Shown: piece after piece, positions 8,525 to 16,217 of the stretch | Layout: every line of letters begins with the position of its first letter | Position numbering within the stretch: position 1 is the stretch's first letter | Origin: Allopusillimonas sp008369125 | GTDB lineage: Bacteria; Pseudomonadota; Gammaproteobacteria; Burkholderiales; Burkholderiaceae_B | Assembly (NCBI RefSeq): GCF_008369125.1 | Contig: NZ_VOAY01000001.1 | Span: forward strand, 372,001-436,000 | Reading direction: 5' to 3' | Length of the DNA stretch: 64,000 nucleotides | Notes under the pieces: model-generated | The model's database searches: none | Told to the model about the DNA's origin: nothing | The model's input: only the letters and a program-made list of their open reading frames with translations | Position numbers and translations under genes: made by a program

Positions 8525-8601
8525 CGCGTCTAATAAAAGCAATCCGTTTCGTCATCGGTGCCGTAGGGCGATATCCGCCTGTATAGCTGGATATTGGACG
8601 G
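8525..8601. promoter_or_regulatory. candidate integrase arm-type sites, left arm
   Basis: CGCGTCTAATA (8525-8535) and CTGGATATTGGACGG (8587-8601) recur exactly near the other end at 59407-59417 and 59382-59396. Paired short repeats at both prophage ends, outside the core, are what integrase arm sites or excisionase sites look like. No protein binding is proven. Confidence 0.55.
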
Positions 8602-8603
8602 GC

Positions 8604-9665
8604 TCACGCGCCGATTGTCAGGCTGTTAGATGCTACCGATTCCCGCCAGCGGGACTTGACGTAGATCTCGGTGGTCGTTTTGTCTTTGTGTCCACACAAG
8701 GCTTGAATGCGCTCAATAGGCTCTCCGCCCAGCCACATGTCGGTTGCTCCTTTGCCCTTGATGTCTCGAAATCCAAACGGCTCAAGGCTTGGAAGCTTTT
8801 TTCGGGCTTTGGTTTGGGCGCGCCGAAGCATTGAGTCCAGGCCGCTATAGGTGTACGGTTTTCCTCTTGCTGTGTGGACTATGGGTCGACGCAGGATCGG
8901 GATTTCTCCGATAACTGACTCGATAAGCTCCAGTAACCGGCCATCCATGGTGATTTCCAGCACACGCCCAGTTTTATTCTGCTTTACACGCAAAACCTTG
9001 CCTGCGCCTTTAATCCGGACATCCGCTGGCGTCCAGCCTAAAATATCGCTTTCTGGCCGCTGCAAGGTACGATACGTCAGCTCCATCATCAGTTTTACAG
9101 TGTTTGGGGCCACCGCGTAGACCGCGTTGTATTCATCATCAGTGACATAGCGATCGCGAGATACTTCTGGATTACGCTTGACCCCACTGGCTCGCATGCA
9201 TGGATTGACGATAAGTGTCGATTGCCCGGTGCGGATCAGCCAGGATAGACAGGACGATAGGCATGCCCGTTCTCTATTTGCCCTGGTGGGGCGTCCAGCA
9301 CGCTTTCCTTCTTCAAGATACATCTGTACGGAAGCTGGCGTGATGGATTCAGGTGATAGTTTTCCAAAGAATACCTTTAGCTCAACGACGTTTTTTTTGT
9401 AATCATCAAGAGTGCGTTGAGCGCGGCTGCCTGCTTTAACTTGGGCTTCATAGTCAATCAGGAACATGTCCAACCAATAGCCGACGGTGCCGTAAATCCC
9501 ATCGGGATCATTGTAAAGCGCGGCTCTGCGTTTAGCTTCGTTAACATCCGTGCCAACATTCTCCCACCTTCCGGTTCTGTGGAAGTACCAGAACTTGTTG
9601 CGTTTCCATACTAGCCGGGTGCCGGCCAAGCCCATCGGATCACCGTTTTTGCGTTTGCGTCCCAT
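8604..9665 (-). CDS. int: tyrosine-type site-specific integrase
   Basis: 353 residues. An N-terminal arm-binding region (1-65), a SAM-like core-binding domain (about 70-160) and a catalytic domain follow. Catalytic candidates: Arg in ELTYRTLQRPESD, Lys in VKQNKTG, Arg in FGFRDIKGKGATD (a variant of the usual HxLR box in which the first His is replaced), His in LCGHKDKTTTEIY and the nucleophile Tyr in EIYVK. It catalyses integration and excision at tRNA-Asn. It lies next to attL and its start overlaps the end of the DUF4224 gene by 26 bp, so the two are probably co-expressed. Confidence 0.93.
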   Translation of the reverse strand: MGRKRKNGDPMGLAGTRLVWKRNKFWYFHRTGRWENVGTDVNEAKRRAALYNDPDGIYGTVGYWLDMFLIDYEAQVKAGSRAQRTLDDYKKNVVELKVFFGKLSPESITPASVQMYLEEGKRAGRPTRANRERACLSSCLSWLIRTGQSTLIVNPCMRASGVKRNPEVSRDRYVTDDEYNAVYAVAPNTVKLMMELTYRTLQRPESDILGWTPADVRIKGAGKVLRVKQNKTGRVLEITMDGRLLELIESVIGEIPILRRPIVHTARGKPYTYSGLDSMLRRAQTKARKKLPSLEPFGFRDIKGKGATDMWLGGEPIERIQALCGHKDKTTTEIYVKSRWRESVASNSLTIGA

Positions 9666-9906
9666 TTTTGCTTGCCCATCGCTGTCGTAATGCGGCTATG
9701 TCCCCACCTATTTCGGGGGCCGAAGTCATCCTGGCTGCACCCAGAACCCGTTCAAACTCTGATCGAGCAACTAGCGCCCGACCATTGGGCTTCTCTTTCA
9801 CGAGTAGACCCAGGCTTTTAAGATGGCGTCTCTGCGCCGCTGGCATAACCAGAGGGTCGCAGATGGCAGCGATTTCGTAGTCCGTCAGATACGGCGGCTG
9901 CAGCAT
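9640..9906 (-). CDS. DUF4224 family protein, candidate excisionase/directionality partner
   Basis: 88 residues from ATG 9906, chosen because GGAGGTG lies 5 nt upstream; a longer frame upstream lacks one. The sequence LTDYEIAAICDPLVMPAAQR and HLKSLG is the DUF4224 signature. These proteins sit directly upstream of phage tyrosine integrases, as here with a 26-bp overlap. A role in controlling recombination direction is suggested by position only. Confidence 0.8.
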   Translation of the reverse strand: MLQPPYLTDYEIAAICDPLVMPAAQRRHLKSLGLLVKEKPNGRALVARSEFERVLGAARMTSAPEIGGDIAALRQRWASKNGTQTQKR

Positions 9907-9922
9907 GTTTGCACCTCCAAAT

Positions 9923-10102
9923 TCAAATAATCCACCAAGCCACCCAAGCGACCACAGATACAATCGCGGCGTTCAGGTAGTAAGCAGCGCGGACAATGTA
10001 TTGCGTGGACTCGCTGTAGTCCGCCCCGTCGCGCTCCGATAGGACGTGAGCGAGTAGGGCAGATAGGGCAGTGAAGGCCACCGGGATTAGGATTGTTTTC
10101 AT
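9923..10102 (-). CDS. small membrane protein
   Basis: 59 residues from ATG 10102 with GGAG 5 nt upstream. It has two hydrophobic helices, residues 3-18 and 38-58, separated by SERDGADYSESTQY. Its start overlaps the stop region of the preceding gene by 4 bp, so it is translated as part of the leftward early operon. No function recognised. Confidence 0.6.
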   Translation of the reverse strand: MKTILIPVAFTALSALLAHVLSERDGADYSESTQYIVRAAYYLNAAIVSVVAWVAWWII

Positions 10103-10692
10103 TGGCTCTCCTTTGGAAAGGCCCATTTCGTCGGCTCGCCGTTTGCGTTGTATTCAACTGGTGCGTAGCCTGCTCGGGCCGCTTGATCAAGCATCTTGTG
10201 AGCCTCGCCTAGCGTTAATGGGCCTCGTGCTTGGCGTCGCTCCAGTTCGGCCCATGCCTCGTCTTCTTCTTGCGTGGCTGGCATAGCGTCAGCCGTCAAG
10301 GAATCCTTTACTACTGGCTCAGCTGGTTGTGGGGCAGCGTAGATAGGAACGCAAGCAAGTCCCTTGGCGGCCTTATAGATAGTAGTGCCCACGTTTGACT
10401 CTGGATGTCTGCCTGGCTCTGAAAGCCAGTTAATCGTGCTTGGTGCTAGATATCCCACCGGCTCACCCCACTGCTTGCGTTCTAATTGCTCGACAAGTTC
10501 CTCTATACGCTTCACGTATACCTGAATGATCCCCTCCCATTCTTTTTTCATTTTCTTGTTAGTGTGTGTTGTGGCGGCTTGCCATGCCTGAAAACGCAAC
10601 GCATCTGAGTCACCGTAGTACCACTCGCCATGTTCGGCTTTGAATTGCTCCCGCCAAGCCTCGAAATCTGCGCGTTCGGTTTCTTTGGTCAT
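10099..10692 (-). CDS. phage protein of unknown function
   Basis: 197 residues from ATG 10692, whose ATGA overlaps the stop of the ASCH gene; AGGAAA lies upstream. The N-terminus (DFEAWREQF...HGEWYYGDSDALRFQAWQAA) and the central EPVGYLAP / PIYAAPQPA segments are of a type seen in many phage early-operon proteins with modular hypothetical domains. A helical stretch at about 45-65 may coil. No catalytic motif is visible. Confidence 0.7.
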   Translation of the reverse strand: MTKETERADFEAWREQFKAEHGEWYYGDSDALRFQAWQAATTHTNKKMKKEWEGIIQVYVKRIEELVEQLERKQWGEPVGYLAPSTINWLSEPGRHPESNVGTTIYKAAKGLACVPIYAAPQPAEPVVKDSLTADAMPATQEEDEAWAELERRQARGPLTLGEAHKMLDQAARAGYAPVEYNANGEPTKWAFPKESQ

Positions 10693-10976
10693 GCTTGTTT
10701 CCTCAAATGAATGGCATACACACGCACCGGCTCGGGCCCGAAGTGCGGATGCGTGATGGTTTTGATGGTGTAGCCACGCCACGGAAGCTCCAGGCGGCGA
10801 GCGCTGTCGTCACGGCGAGGGTATCCGCGTGTTAGCACTACTTTGTCAAACATTCCGGACGCGGTGGCAAATCGCCTTTGCCAGTAGGCATTGCACAGCC
10901 GGTATTCCTCAGTCTTCGTTCCGGCTTTGATGGCGTCGAAGTATTCACCCTTGAGCGCTAACGTCAGGCTAGGCAT
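10689..10976 (-). CDS. ASCH-domain protein
   Basis: 95 residues. The N-terminus reads LTLALKGEYFDAIKAGTKTE followed by EYR, the ASCH-fold signature (a PUA-like RNA-binding fold), and a later strand FDKVVLTRGYP fits. Phage ASCH proteins are thought to bind RNA or modified nucleotides; no partner can be named. Its stop overlaps the next start (ATGA), so translation is coupled. Confidence 0.75.
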   Translation of the reverse strand: MPSLTLALKGEYFDAIKAGTKTEEYRLCNAYWQRRFATASGMFDKVVLTRGYPRRDDSARRLELPWRGYTIKTITHPHFGPEPVRVYAIHLRKQA

Positions 10977-10978
10977 GC

Positions 10979-11299
10979 TCAGTCTCCTGTAATGCGGCGG
11001 CGGGCGTGGGTCATGACAGCTTTGTAAGCATCAAGCGCGTATTCACTTCTTTTGCTTTCACTCGCCTCTATATCTCCGTAATCAAGAACTAGACGGGTCA
11101 TTTCGCGCAGCCATGCTTCTTGTGGAGCATGAATCGCATTCTGCGCTCCACAAGCCGCGTTGTCGTTAACGGGCGATGCGCCATGCTCAGCAAGCACAGC
11201 CCGAGCAAACGCCGCAATGTCAGCGTACATATCGCCGTTGCCTGGAATCTCAAGCCAGATAGAGAGTAGAGCTTCGTCGGTTGGCTTATTGGCTATCAT
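10979..11299 (-). CDS. hypothetical phage protein
   Basis: 106 residues, mixed helical composition, no recognised domain. It starts MIANKPTDEALLSIWLEI and ends in a basic tail. The start overlaps the end of the preceding gene by 14 bp, as is normal in this operon. Confidence 0.6.
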   Translation of the reverse strand: MIANKPTDEALLSIWLEIPGNGDMYADIAAFARAVLAEHGASPVNDNAACGAQNAIHAPQEAWLREMTRLVLDYGDIEASESKRSEYALDAYKAVMTHARRRITGD

Positions 11300-11537
11300 G
11301 GCTTTGGCCCTGCTGGAGTGGTGTTACATGGCTCAAGAGATAGCAGCCGCTGATGCCTTTCATCCAGACGACTGCGGAATGCCCGCTTAGAATTTGCGCC
11401 TCGCTGATCGTCGTTGTGATTTTTGATTCGTCCACGAAATCTAGCTTCACAGCCACTTGACCGCCGACCATGCACTTGGCATTAAAGGCGTCACACTCAG
11501 CCTGAAGCTGCTTGATGTTTGGTTTGCGGCATGTCAT
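11286..11537 (-). CDS. hypothetical phage protein
   Basis: 83 residues from ATG 11537, preceded by GGGAGGAAAGGG and overlapping the upstream stop as ATGA. A longer in-frame start at 11558 is less likely. Central segment KITTTISEAQILSGHSAVVW predicts beta strands. No domain recognised. Confidence 0.6.
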   Translation of the reverse strand: MTCRKPNIKQLQAECDAFNAKCMVGGQVAVKLDFVDESKITTTISEAQILSGHSAVVWMKGISGCYLLSHVTPLQQGQSHDSQ

Positions 11538-11950
11538 TCCCTTTCCTCCCGTATCCACTGATCATCACACCCCGTAGTAGACGCGCCCATCATGGATATA
11601 CCGCCAGCTCCTATGGCTCGCTCCTGCTCGATAAGCTCGGCGATGCGGTCGTCGCGATTTAGCGCAACGCCGACCAGCTGCGCATGCGTGAGCGATTCGT
11701 AATAGTGGCGGGCGCTAGGGTTGGCTGCGACCGGCAAAGATTCGCCCACGCTACCGTGGACTGGCGCGGCTATTGCGCTATCGGGGTTTGTCATTGGATT
11801 GTCCATAGGGTTATTCACAGGTTCTGGGGATAAGTAGAGGCTAGTGACCACTCGCATGGATTCGCGCACATTGCAGCTTGCAGCGACCAGGGCGATCATC
11901 CGGGCCGTTGTTAGCACGCCGACTCCGTGGTTATTGAAAGAGGAAATCAA
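11534..11950 (-). CDS. hypothetical phage protein; N-terminal part resembles a methyltransferase tail
   Basis: 138 residues as an open frame, but the true start may be ATG 11806 (MDNPMTNP..., 90 residues); neither has a good ribosome site. The C-terminal part (ESLTHAQLVGVALNRDDRIA) is a typical small phage-protein segment. Residues about 17-35 (ARMIALVAASCNVRESMRVV) resemble the C-terminal end of the cytosine methyltransferase at 13220 (ALVRANWNAQGSMRMVA), so this frame may preserve the last codons of a deleted second methyltransferase. Confidence 0.45.
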   Translation of the reverse strand: MISSFNNHGVGVLTTARMIALVAASCNVRESMRVVTSLYLSPEPVNNPMDNPMTNPDSAIAAPVHGSVGESLPVAANPSARHYYESLTHAQLVGVALNRDDRIAELIEQERAIGAGGISMMGASTTGCDDQWIREERE

Positions 11951-11980
11951 GTACGATCAGTGATCTTGTTTGGAGAAGAT

Positions 11981-12217
11981 ATGGACTACATGTACAAGGG
12001 CGTAGTAATTTTTCTAACGCCTAGACAGCACGACGACGGCTTCTACGTCGATATAAGCCTTGGGAGTATCATCCCGCTTGGGGGTGGCCCAGGCCGAAAA
12101 CGAGCTTCATTCGGGCTTGGCGCAGTCGGCCCGTTTGCTAGTGAGTCTGACGCTGTATCTCACGCTAAAGCTCATGCTCAGCAGTGGGTCGACGACAATC
12201 CGGGCGCGGCTCTGTAA
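11981..12217 (+). CDS. hypothetical protein, opposite to the early operon
   Basis: 78 residues from ATG 11981 with GGAG 6 nt upstream; an upstream in-frame start at 11927 has none. Sequence YKGVVIFLTPRQHDDGFYVD, then a glycine-rich segment, then a helix SESDAVSHAKAHAQQWVDD. It is transcribed against the surrounding leftward operon, like other accessory genes in this phage. No function recognised. Confidence 0.6.
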   Translation: MDYMYKGVVIFLTPRQHDDGFYVDISLGSIIPLGGGPGRKRASFGLGAVGPFASESDAVSHAKAHAQQWVDDNPGAAL

Positions 12218-12291
12218 TTACGCTGTCCTATATGCTTTGGGTGGTGGTGTATACGGCACCATCATCATGCCCACCATTGATTTGATTGCGC

Positions 12292-12543
12292 TCATCCTGC
12301 AATTCTGTGCTTGATAATGCCAACTACGCCATTCGGCAGCTTTTCTGGCTCAGCGCTGTTAAGAAAGGGTGATTCGTTGCCGCTTGTGGCCTTGATGTAC
12401 TCGACCTCGATCTTGGCGCTGTTGATGATGACCTGGCCAACGTCGCTCATGGCCTTGGCCTGCTCGACGGTGATGTCTCCAGAGCGCAGCCCTGCCAAGG
12501 TATCGAACATGGCCCTACGCAGATCGTTGATGTTTTTTGACAC
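12292..12543 (-). CDS. small helical phage early protein
   Basis: 83 residues. Sequence NDLRRAMFDTLAGLRSGDIT then EQAKAMSDVGQVIINSAKIE, of a family common next to HNH genes in phages of Proteobacteria. Its start overlaps the end of the HNH gene by 29 bp. Function unknown. Confidence 0.7.
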   Translation of the reverse strand: MSKNINDLRRAMFDTLAGLRSGDITVEQAKAMSDVGQVIINSAKIEVEYIKATSGNESPFLNSAEPEKLPNGVVGIIKHRIAG

Positions 12544-13192
12544 TGTTAATTCTCCTGTTCAATGCTGCGCGGGCAGTCATGGCGCCCTTAATCTCTGGCG
12601 GATAGTTGTGAATACTGTTGCGTTTCATGTTTTCGGCGCGGGTGATGCATTCGAGCCGATCAGCGGTTATCTCTTCGCGGGCGGCGGTGAGCTGACCGGG
12701 CTTGAATACGACGATATGTTTTGGCGGAATCGGGCCGTGAGCCTCTTCCCAGACCAGGCGGTGCACAGCCACCCATCGTTTTGATGGGTACAGATCGGGA
12801 TCGTCCGTAACCTTGAGCTCCAGATACCCGTCTTTGCTGATGCGTGTAGACCCGATTGGCACGTAGTTGCTCTGCGCAGGTCCGGTCATTCCGCCTTTCT
12901 TGAAACGGGTTTCATGGCTTCGGCCACCGGCTTCGAACGGCTTGCCTTTGTTCCAGGTCTTATGGCCGGGCTTAAATTGCGTGGCGGTGTTTTTCTTCTG
13001 GCCTTTCTGGAATCGGCCGGCAGTCTGTCCGGCAAGATATGCGGCAGACTTCTTTAGCCCAAGCTTGGCGGCTTTGCTGTACACCTGCCTGACGGTGCGA
13101 CCAAACTCTTCGGCTAGGGCCTCTGTGGTGTGGTCTGGGTAGGCTTGGCGTAGACGCTCTGTATCTGCCTCTGTCCAGTGCTGGTTGGTCAT
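12515..13192 (-). CDS. HNH-endonuclease-like protein with N-terminal HTH
   Basis: 225 residues. Residues 1-45 form a Myb/SANT-like helix-turn-helix (WTEADTERLRQAYPDHTTEA). After basic Gly/Lys repeats, residues about 140-195 match phage HNH_3 proteins: VAVHRLVWEEAHGPIPPKHI and later RLECITRAENMKRNS. The usual D-H of the second HNH histidine (VDHIDGN) is replaced by VVFKPG, so metal binding and cleavage may be altered. It sits directly downstream of the cytosine methyltransferase gene. Confidence 0.8.
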   Translation of the reverse strand: MTNQHWTEADTERLRQAYPDHTTEALAEEFGRTVRQVYSKAAKLGLKKSAAYLAGQTAGRFQKGQKKNTATQFKPGHKTWNKGKPFEAGGRSHETRFKKGGMTGPAQSNYVPIGSTRISKDGYLELKVTDDPDLYPSKRWVAVHRLVWEEAHGPIPPKHIVVFKPGQLTAAREEITADRLECITRAENMKRNSIHNYPPEIKGAMTARAALNRRINSVKKHQRSA

Positions 13193-13219
13193 GAGAAAAG
13201 CTCCATTTGTTTTGATTGG

Positions 13220-15034
13220 CTACGCGACCATTCGCATGGATCCCTGCGCATTCCAATTGGCACGCACTAGCGCGGTCGCCGGGGGCGGGCTCACGCTATT
13301 GCCACACATCTTGACCTGGGCTGATTTGCTGAACCTTCGCCCATCATGCCCATGAGTGATGATGTAGCTCTTCGGAAAGCCTTGGGCCGCATAAAGCTCG
13401 TGCGGCTCGAGCATTCTCAGCTTGATATCGACGATGACGTAAGGTGTGCCTTGAATAATGACGGTCACTAGTGCCAGACGATCTTTAGTGGTGAGCGTGT
13501 GCATCGGTTCGCGCAAGTCGCCCCATTGACCGCCTTCGCCGTAGTAGCGGATAAGAAAAGAGGCGACCCCTAAGGCCCCGGCCTCGTCGCTGGACGATAG
13601 ATCGCATTCAACCAGTCCAAGTCGGTTCTCCGTGGTCACTGTTGCGGTTGGGTCACGCATATCTCGACAGCGGTTTGCTTCGTCGGTGTAGTAACTCGAA
13701 AGAAAGGCGGTTGTTAGACCGTGATGTTGTCCGCCAGCGCTAACCGTCATCAATGGGTCGTCAATGTCACGCGCATCACAGTTGCCGCGTAGGTGCGTGA
13801 GGTGCGCTGTCACCAGCTGCTGTTGGCTGCCGGTGTTGGTCACGGTTGTCATTGGGCTATCAAGGCTGTGGCCGGGGGTTGTGTTGAAGCCGCCGTTCAT
13901 TTGGGCGAGATATGCCGTAGCTACCGCCTGGCCGCCACTGCCTGTAGCGGTTACCGTGTTTAGCGGATCGCGAACATCTTTCACGCCAGAGCCCCAGCGC
14001 TGCACGCCGCCAGGCTTGCCTTCGCCATGAGCGGCCTGCACAAGCACCGGCGCAGCAACTCCCATGGCGTGCGCATTCCCTGCTGGCCTGGCTGCGCCCG
14101 CTCCAGACGTAATTGTTGGCAGCGGGTCATGAATAGATGCGCCATGACTGTCGCCGCGAAATTTTACAATGAATGGATCGCCACTATCCAGCACGTAGCG
14201 CTTTACACCTCTGGCAATCCTGCGCATGGTTGCCTCAGCCAGTGGCCTGGGCCGATCAAAAATAGAACGGCCCGGAATCGACCAATCAATACACTCAGCG
14301 GCGGCCCGCCATTTCTTTTGCTTTTTAGCCGGCGCTTTAAAATGGGTCGGCTCCGGCCAAACGATAGGCTGACCGTCGCATCGGGCCAGCATGAAAAGAC
14401 GATCCCTGGTGGTGGGGGCACCATAATCAGCAGCAATAAGACGCTCCCACTCAACCTCATAACCCATGCCGTGTAGTACCGCCACAAACCGCCGCCACGT
14501 CTGGCCGACGCGCTTAATGTCCGGCACAAGAAACTGCTGATCGATGGGTGTGTGCTCGCCTTTGAGCGCGACGGTGCCGTCAAGCCGCATGACTCGCCCG
14601 GTGGCTTTATCGCGCTTAGCGACCAGCGGGCCCCAGTTAAGAATCTGCTTTACGTTTTCTAGGCTGAGGATGCGGGGTCGTACCTGCCCAGCCCAACGAA
14701 CACCGACCCACGATAGCGCGCGTAGCTTGCGATCACGCGGCTGCCCGCCTTTTGCCTGACTATGGTGAGTGCAGTCCGGGCTTAGATGCAGCCAGCCGAC
14801 GGGCATGCCGTCCGTGGCCTCATGTGGGCACACCTCGTAAATGTCGGCCTGATAGTGCTTGGACTGAGGGTGGTTCGCCTCATGCATGCTGATCGCGTCG
14901 GAATCGTGATTGATAGCTATATGTGGGTGCTGGCCCGTAGCGGTTTCAAAGGCGCTAGACCAGCCGCCGCCGCCCGCAAAGAGGTCGACAATAATCTCGC
15001 CCGCCAACGGCAGGACGAATTGAGGGGTGAGCAT
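13220..15034 (-). CDS. DNA (cytosine-5) methyltransferase with repeat-rich target-recognition region
   Basis: 604 residues. Motif I is DLFAGGGGWS (17-26), motif IV SPDCTHHS with nucleophile Cys88 (the usual Pro before Cys is Asp), motif VI SLENV (124-128), motif VIII DYGAPTTRDRLF, and motif X MCGNSVSPPPA near the C-terminus. Between VIII and X lies a long region of at least six degenerate repeats of the type DPLxTVTxxG. It should methylate cytosine in a specific site, protecting phage DNA or regulating genes. There is no cognate restriction enzyme except possibly the adjacent HNH protein. Confidence 0.9.
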   Translation of the reverse strand: MLTPQFVLPLAGEIIVDLFAGGGGWSSAFETATGQHPHIAINHDSDAISMHEANHPQSKHYQADIYEVCPHEATDGMPVGWLHLSPDCTHHSQAKGGQPRDRKLRALSWVGVRWAGQVRPRILSLENVKQILNWGPLVAKRDKATGRVMRLDGTVALKGEHTPIDQQFLVPDIKRVGQTWRRFVAVLHGMGYEVEWERLIAADYGAPTTRDRLFMLARCDGQPIVWPEPTHFKAPAKKQKKWRAAAECIDWSIPGRSIFDRPRPLAEATMRRIARGVKRYVLDSGDPFIVKFRGDSHGASIHDPLPTITSGAGAARPAGNAHAMGVAAPVLVQAAHGEGKPGGVQRWGSGVKDVRDPLNTVTATGSGGQAVATAYLAQMNGGFNTTPGHSLDSPMTTVTNTGSQQQLVTAHLTHLRGNCDARDIDDPLMTVSAGGQHHGLTTAFLSSYYTDEANRCRDMRDPTATVTTENRLGLVECDLSSSDEAGALGVASFLIRYYGEGGQWGDLREPMHTLTTKDRLALVTVIIQGTPYVIVDIKLRMLEPHELYAAQGFPKSYIITHGHDGRRFSKSAQVKMCGNSVSPPPATALVRANWNAQGSMRMVA

Positions 15035-15095
15035 GTGTGGTTCCTTCGGATAATATGGAAACGGCCTGCAGCTGAAGGCTGATTGGCGTAGCGGG

Positions 15096-15851
15096 TTACG
15101 CGAAAAGCTCTATCTGCCCCTCTGGCATAGCCTCGCGAGGTGTGTTTGCTAGGCCATCTAACGCCACCTCTGATTCCCTAGCTCGCGCCTTGCGCCTAAG
15201 CTTCATGCCCCAGCCACCCAGAACATGAAATGGCGTATACCAGCGCCCGTATTCTTTTAAGGTCAGTGTGTTGCCATGAATGACGATGGCCGGCAGCCCG
15301 ATCAGCGACATTTGTATGTACGCCATGTGCACGGCCTTGATATCCACGTCTGTGGCGGTGGCGTGGCATTGCTGCTGGAAGTTGTGGCCATGGCGGCGCA
15401 TAACATCAGCGAAGGCCAGAATCGTGCAGCCAGCACCTACAGCCGGGTCGTTGACGGTGATGTATCCGCGCTCAGCAATCATTTCTGCCAGCTCGTCATC
15501 GATCTGCGTTTGAGCCATAACCACACTCAGGGAGTAGGGCGTGAAGAACTGGCCCCGGTCGCTATTGCTAATCTCCAGATCCATGAAGATTTCGCCCAGA
15601 TAGTCACTGGTGCTTATTTCGAAGGCCGTGACCAGGTGCGAATAGATATGCGCGATCTGTGTGAGCTCTTCGCGCGTGTAGCGCTTGGCCACATTAAGGT
15701 ATTGCGCCTCTCTAGCCTCACACTGCTCACGGTCGACGCGGTTAGAAATGGACAGCGCGATCATTTCCATGCTGTCGCTGAATACGCGGTATAGGTCATG
15801 CTGATGGCCCAGGCCGCGCATGATCTTGACGATTTCTTTCTTGTGATCCAC
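15096..15851 (-). CDS. N6-adenine methylase-like protein lacking a visible NPPY motif
   Basis: 251 residues. GQFFTPYSLS (about 98-107) and DPAVGAGCTILAF (about 134-146, SAM-binding motif I) are the type I HsdM/N6_Mtase signatures, and TATDVDIKAVHMAYIQM is motif II/III-like. The catalytic [DN]PP[YF] expected about 30 residues further is absent; IVIHGNTLTLKEYGRWY stands there. Either the protein uses a degenerate motif or it binds SAM without methylating. Short phage versions like this occur near recT genes. Confidence 0.78.
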   Translation of the reverse strand: MDHKKEIVKIMRGLGHQHDLYRVFSDSMEMIALSISNRVDREQCEAREAQYLNVAKRYTREELTQIAHIYSHLVTAFEISTSDYLGEIFMDLEISNSDRGQFFTPYSLSVVMAQTQIDDELAEMIAERGYITVNDPAVGAGCTILAFADVMRRHGHNFQQQCHATATDVDIKAVHMAYIQMSLIGLPAIVIHGNTLTLKEYGRWYTPFHVLGGWGMKLRRKARARESEVALDGLANTPREAMPEGQIELFA

Positions 15852-15907
15852 GCGTGATTAGCTCCCACGCCTTATTGGGGCGCGGGCCTCAAGGTAGTGG
15901 GTACATG

Positions 15908-15936
15908 TTGAGCTTTCCCCCGTCACGGCCTATGAT
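15908..15936 (+). promoter_or_regulatory. candidate sigma-70 promoter for the gene at 15969
   Basis: TTGAGC (15908-15913), 17 bp, TATGAT (15931-15936). It is directed rightward, 33 bp ahead of the start codon at 15969, inside an otherwise leftward operon. Confidence 0.6.
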
Positions 15937-15968
15937 CCCCATAAAAGTAAATAAGGAAGGGGTAAGAG

Positions 15969-16217
15969 ATGCACGGGTGGTGTTGCGCCTTTGATTTGGC
16001 TTTGGATGAATTTAAATCAATGAAAGCTGAAGAGGCTCTTTTGCTTTCATGCCTCAAAGAGGCGGAGCGCAAGGTGGGCGTGATGGGGGCGACCGAGGAG
16101 CGTGCGCGATGGTTTTCATCTCGTGAGCGGGCTCGATACATGAATGAGTGCATCGTTCGCCACATAAGCCGCGCACCAGCAGGGTCAGAGACCTGTCTTG
16201 ATGCTCAGATGGGCTGA
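15969..16217 (+). CDS. hypothetical protein with its own promoter
   Basis: 82 residues, starting MHGWCCAFDLALDEF, with GGAAGGGG 6 nt before the ATG and a good promoter at 15908-15936. It is rich in Glu, Ala and Arg and predicted helical; Cys5 and Cys6 are followed by a helix. Transcribed against the early operon and overlapping the rdgC stop by 13 bp. An independently expressed cargo gene is the simplest reading; no function recognised. Confidence 0.65.
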   Translation: MHGWCCAFDLALDEFKSMKAEEALLLSCLKEAERKVGVMGATEERARWFSSRERARYMNECIVRHISRAPAGSETCLDAQMG

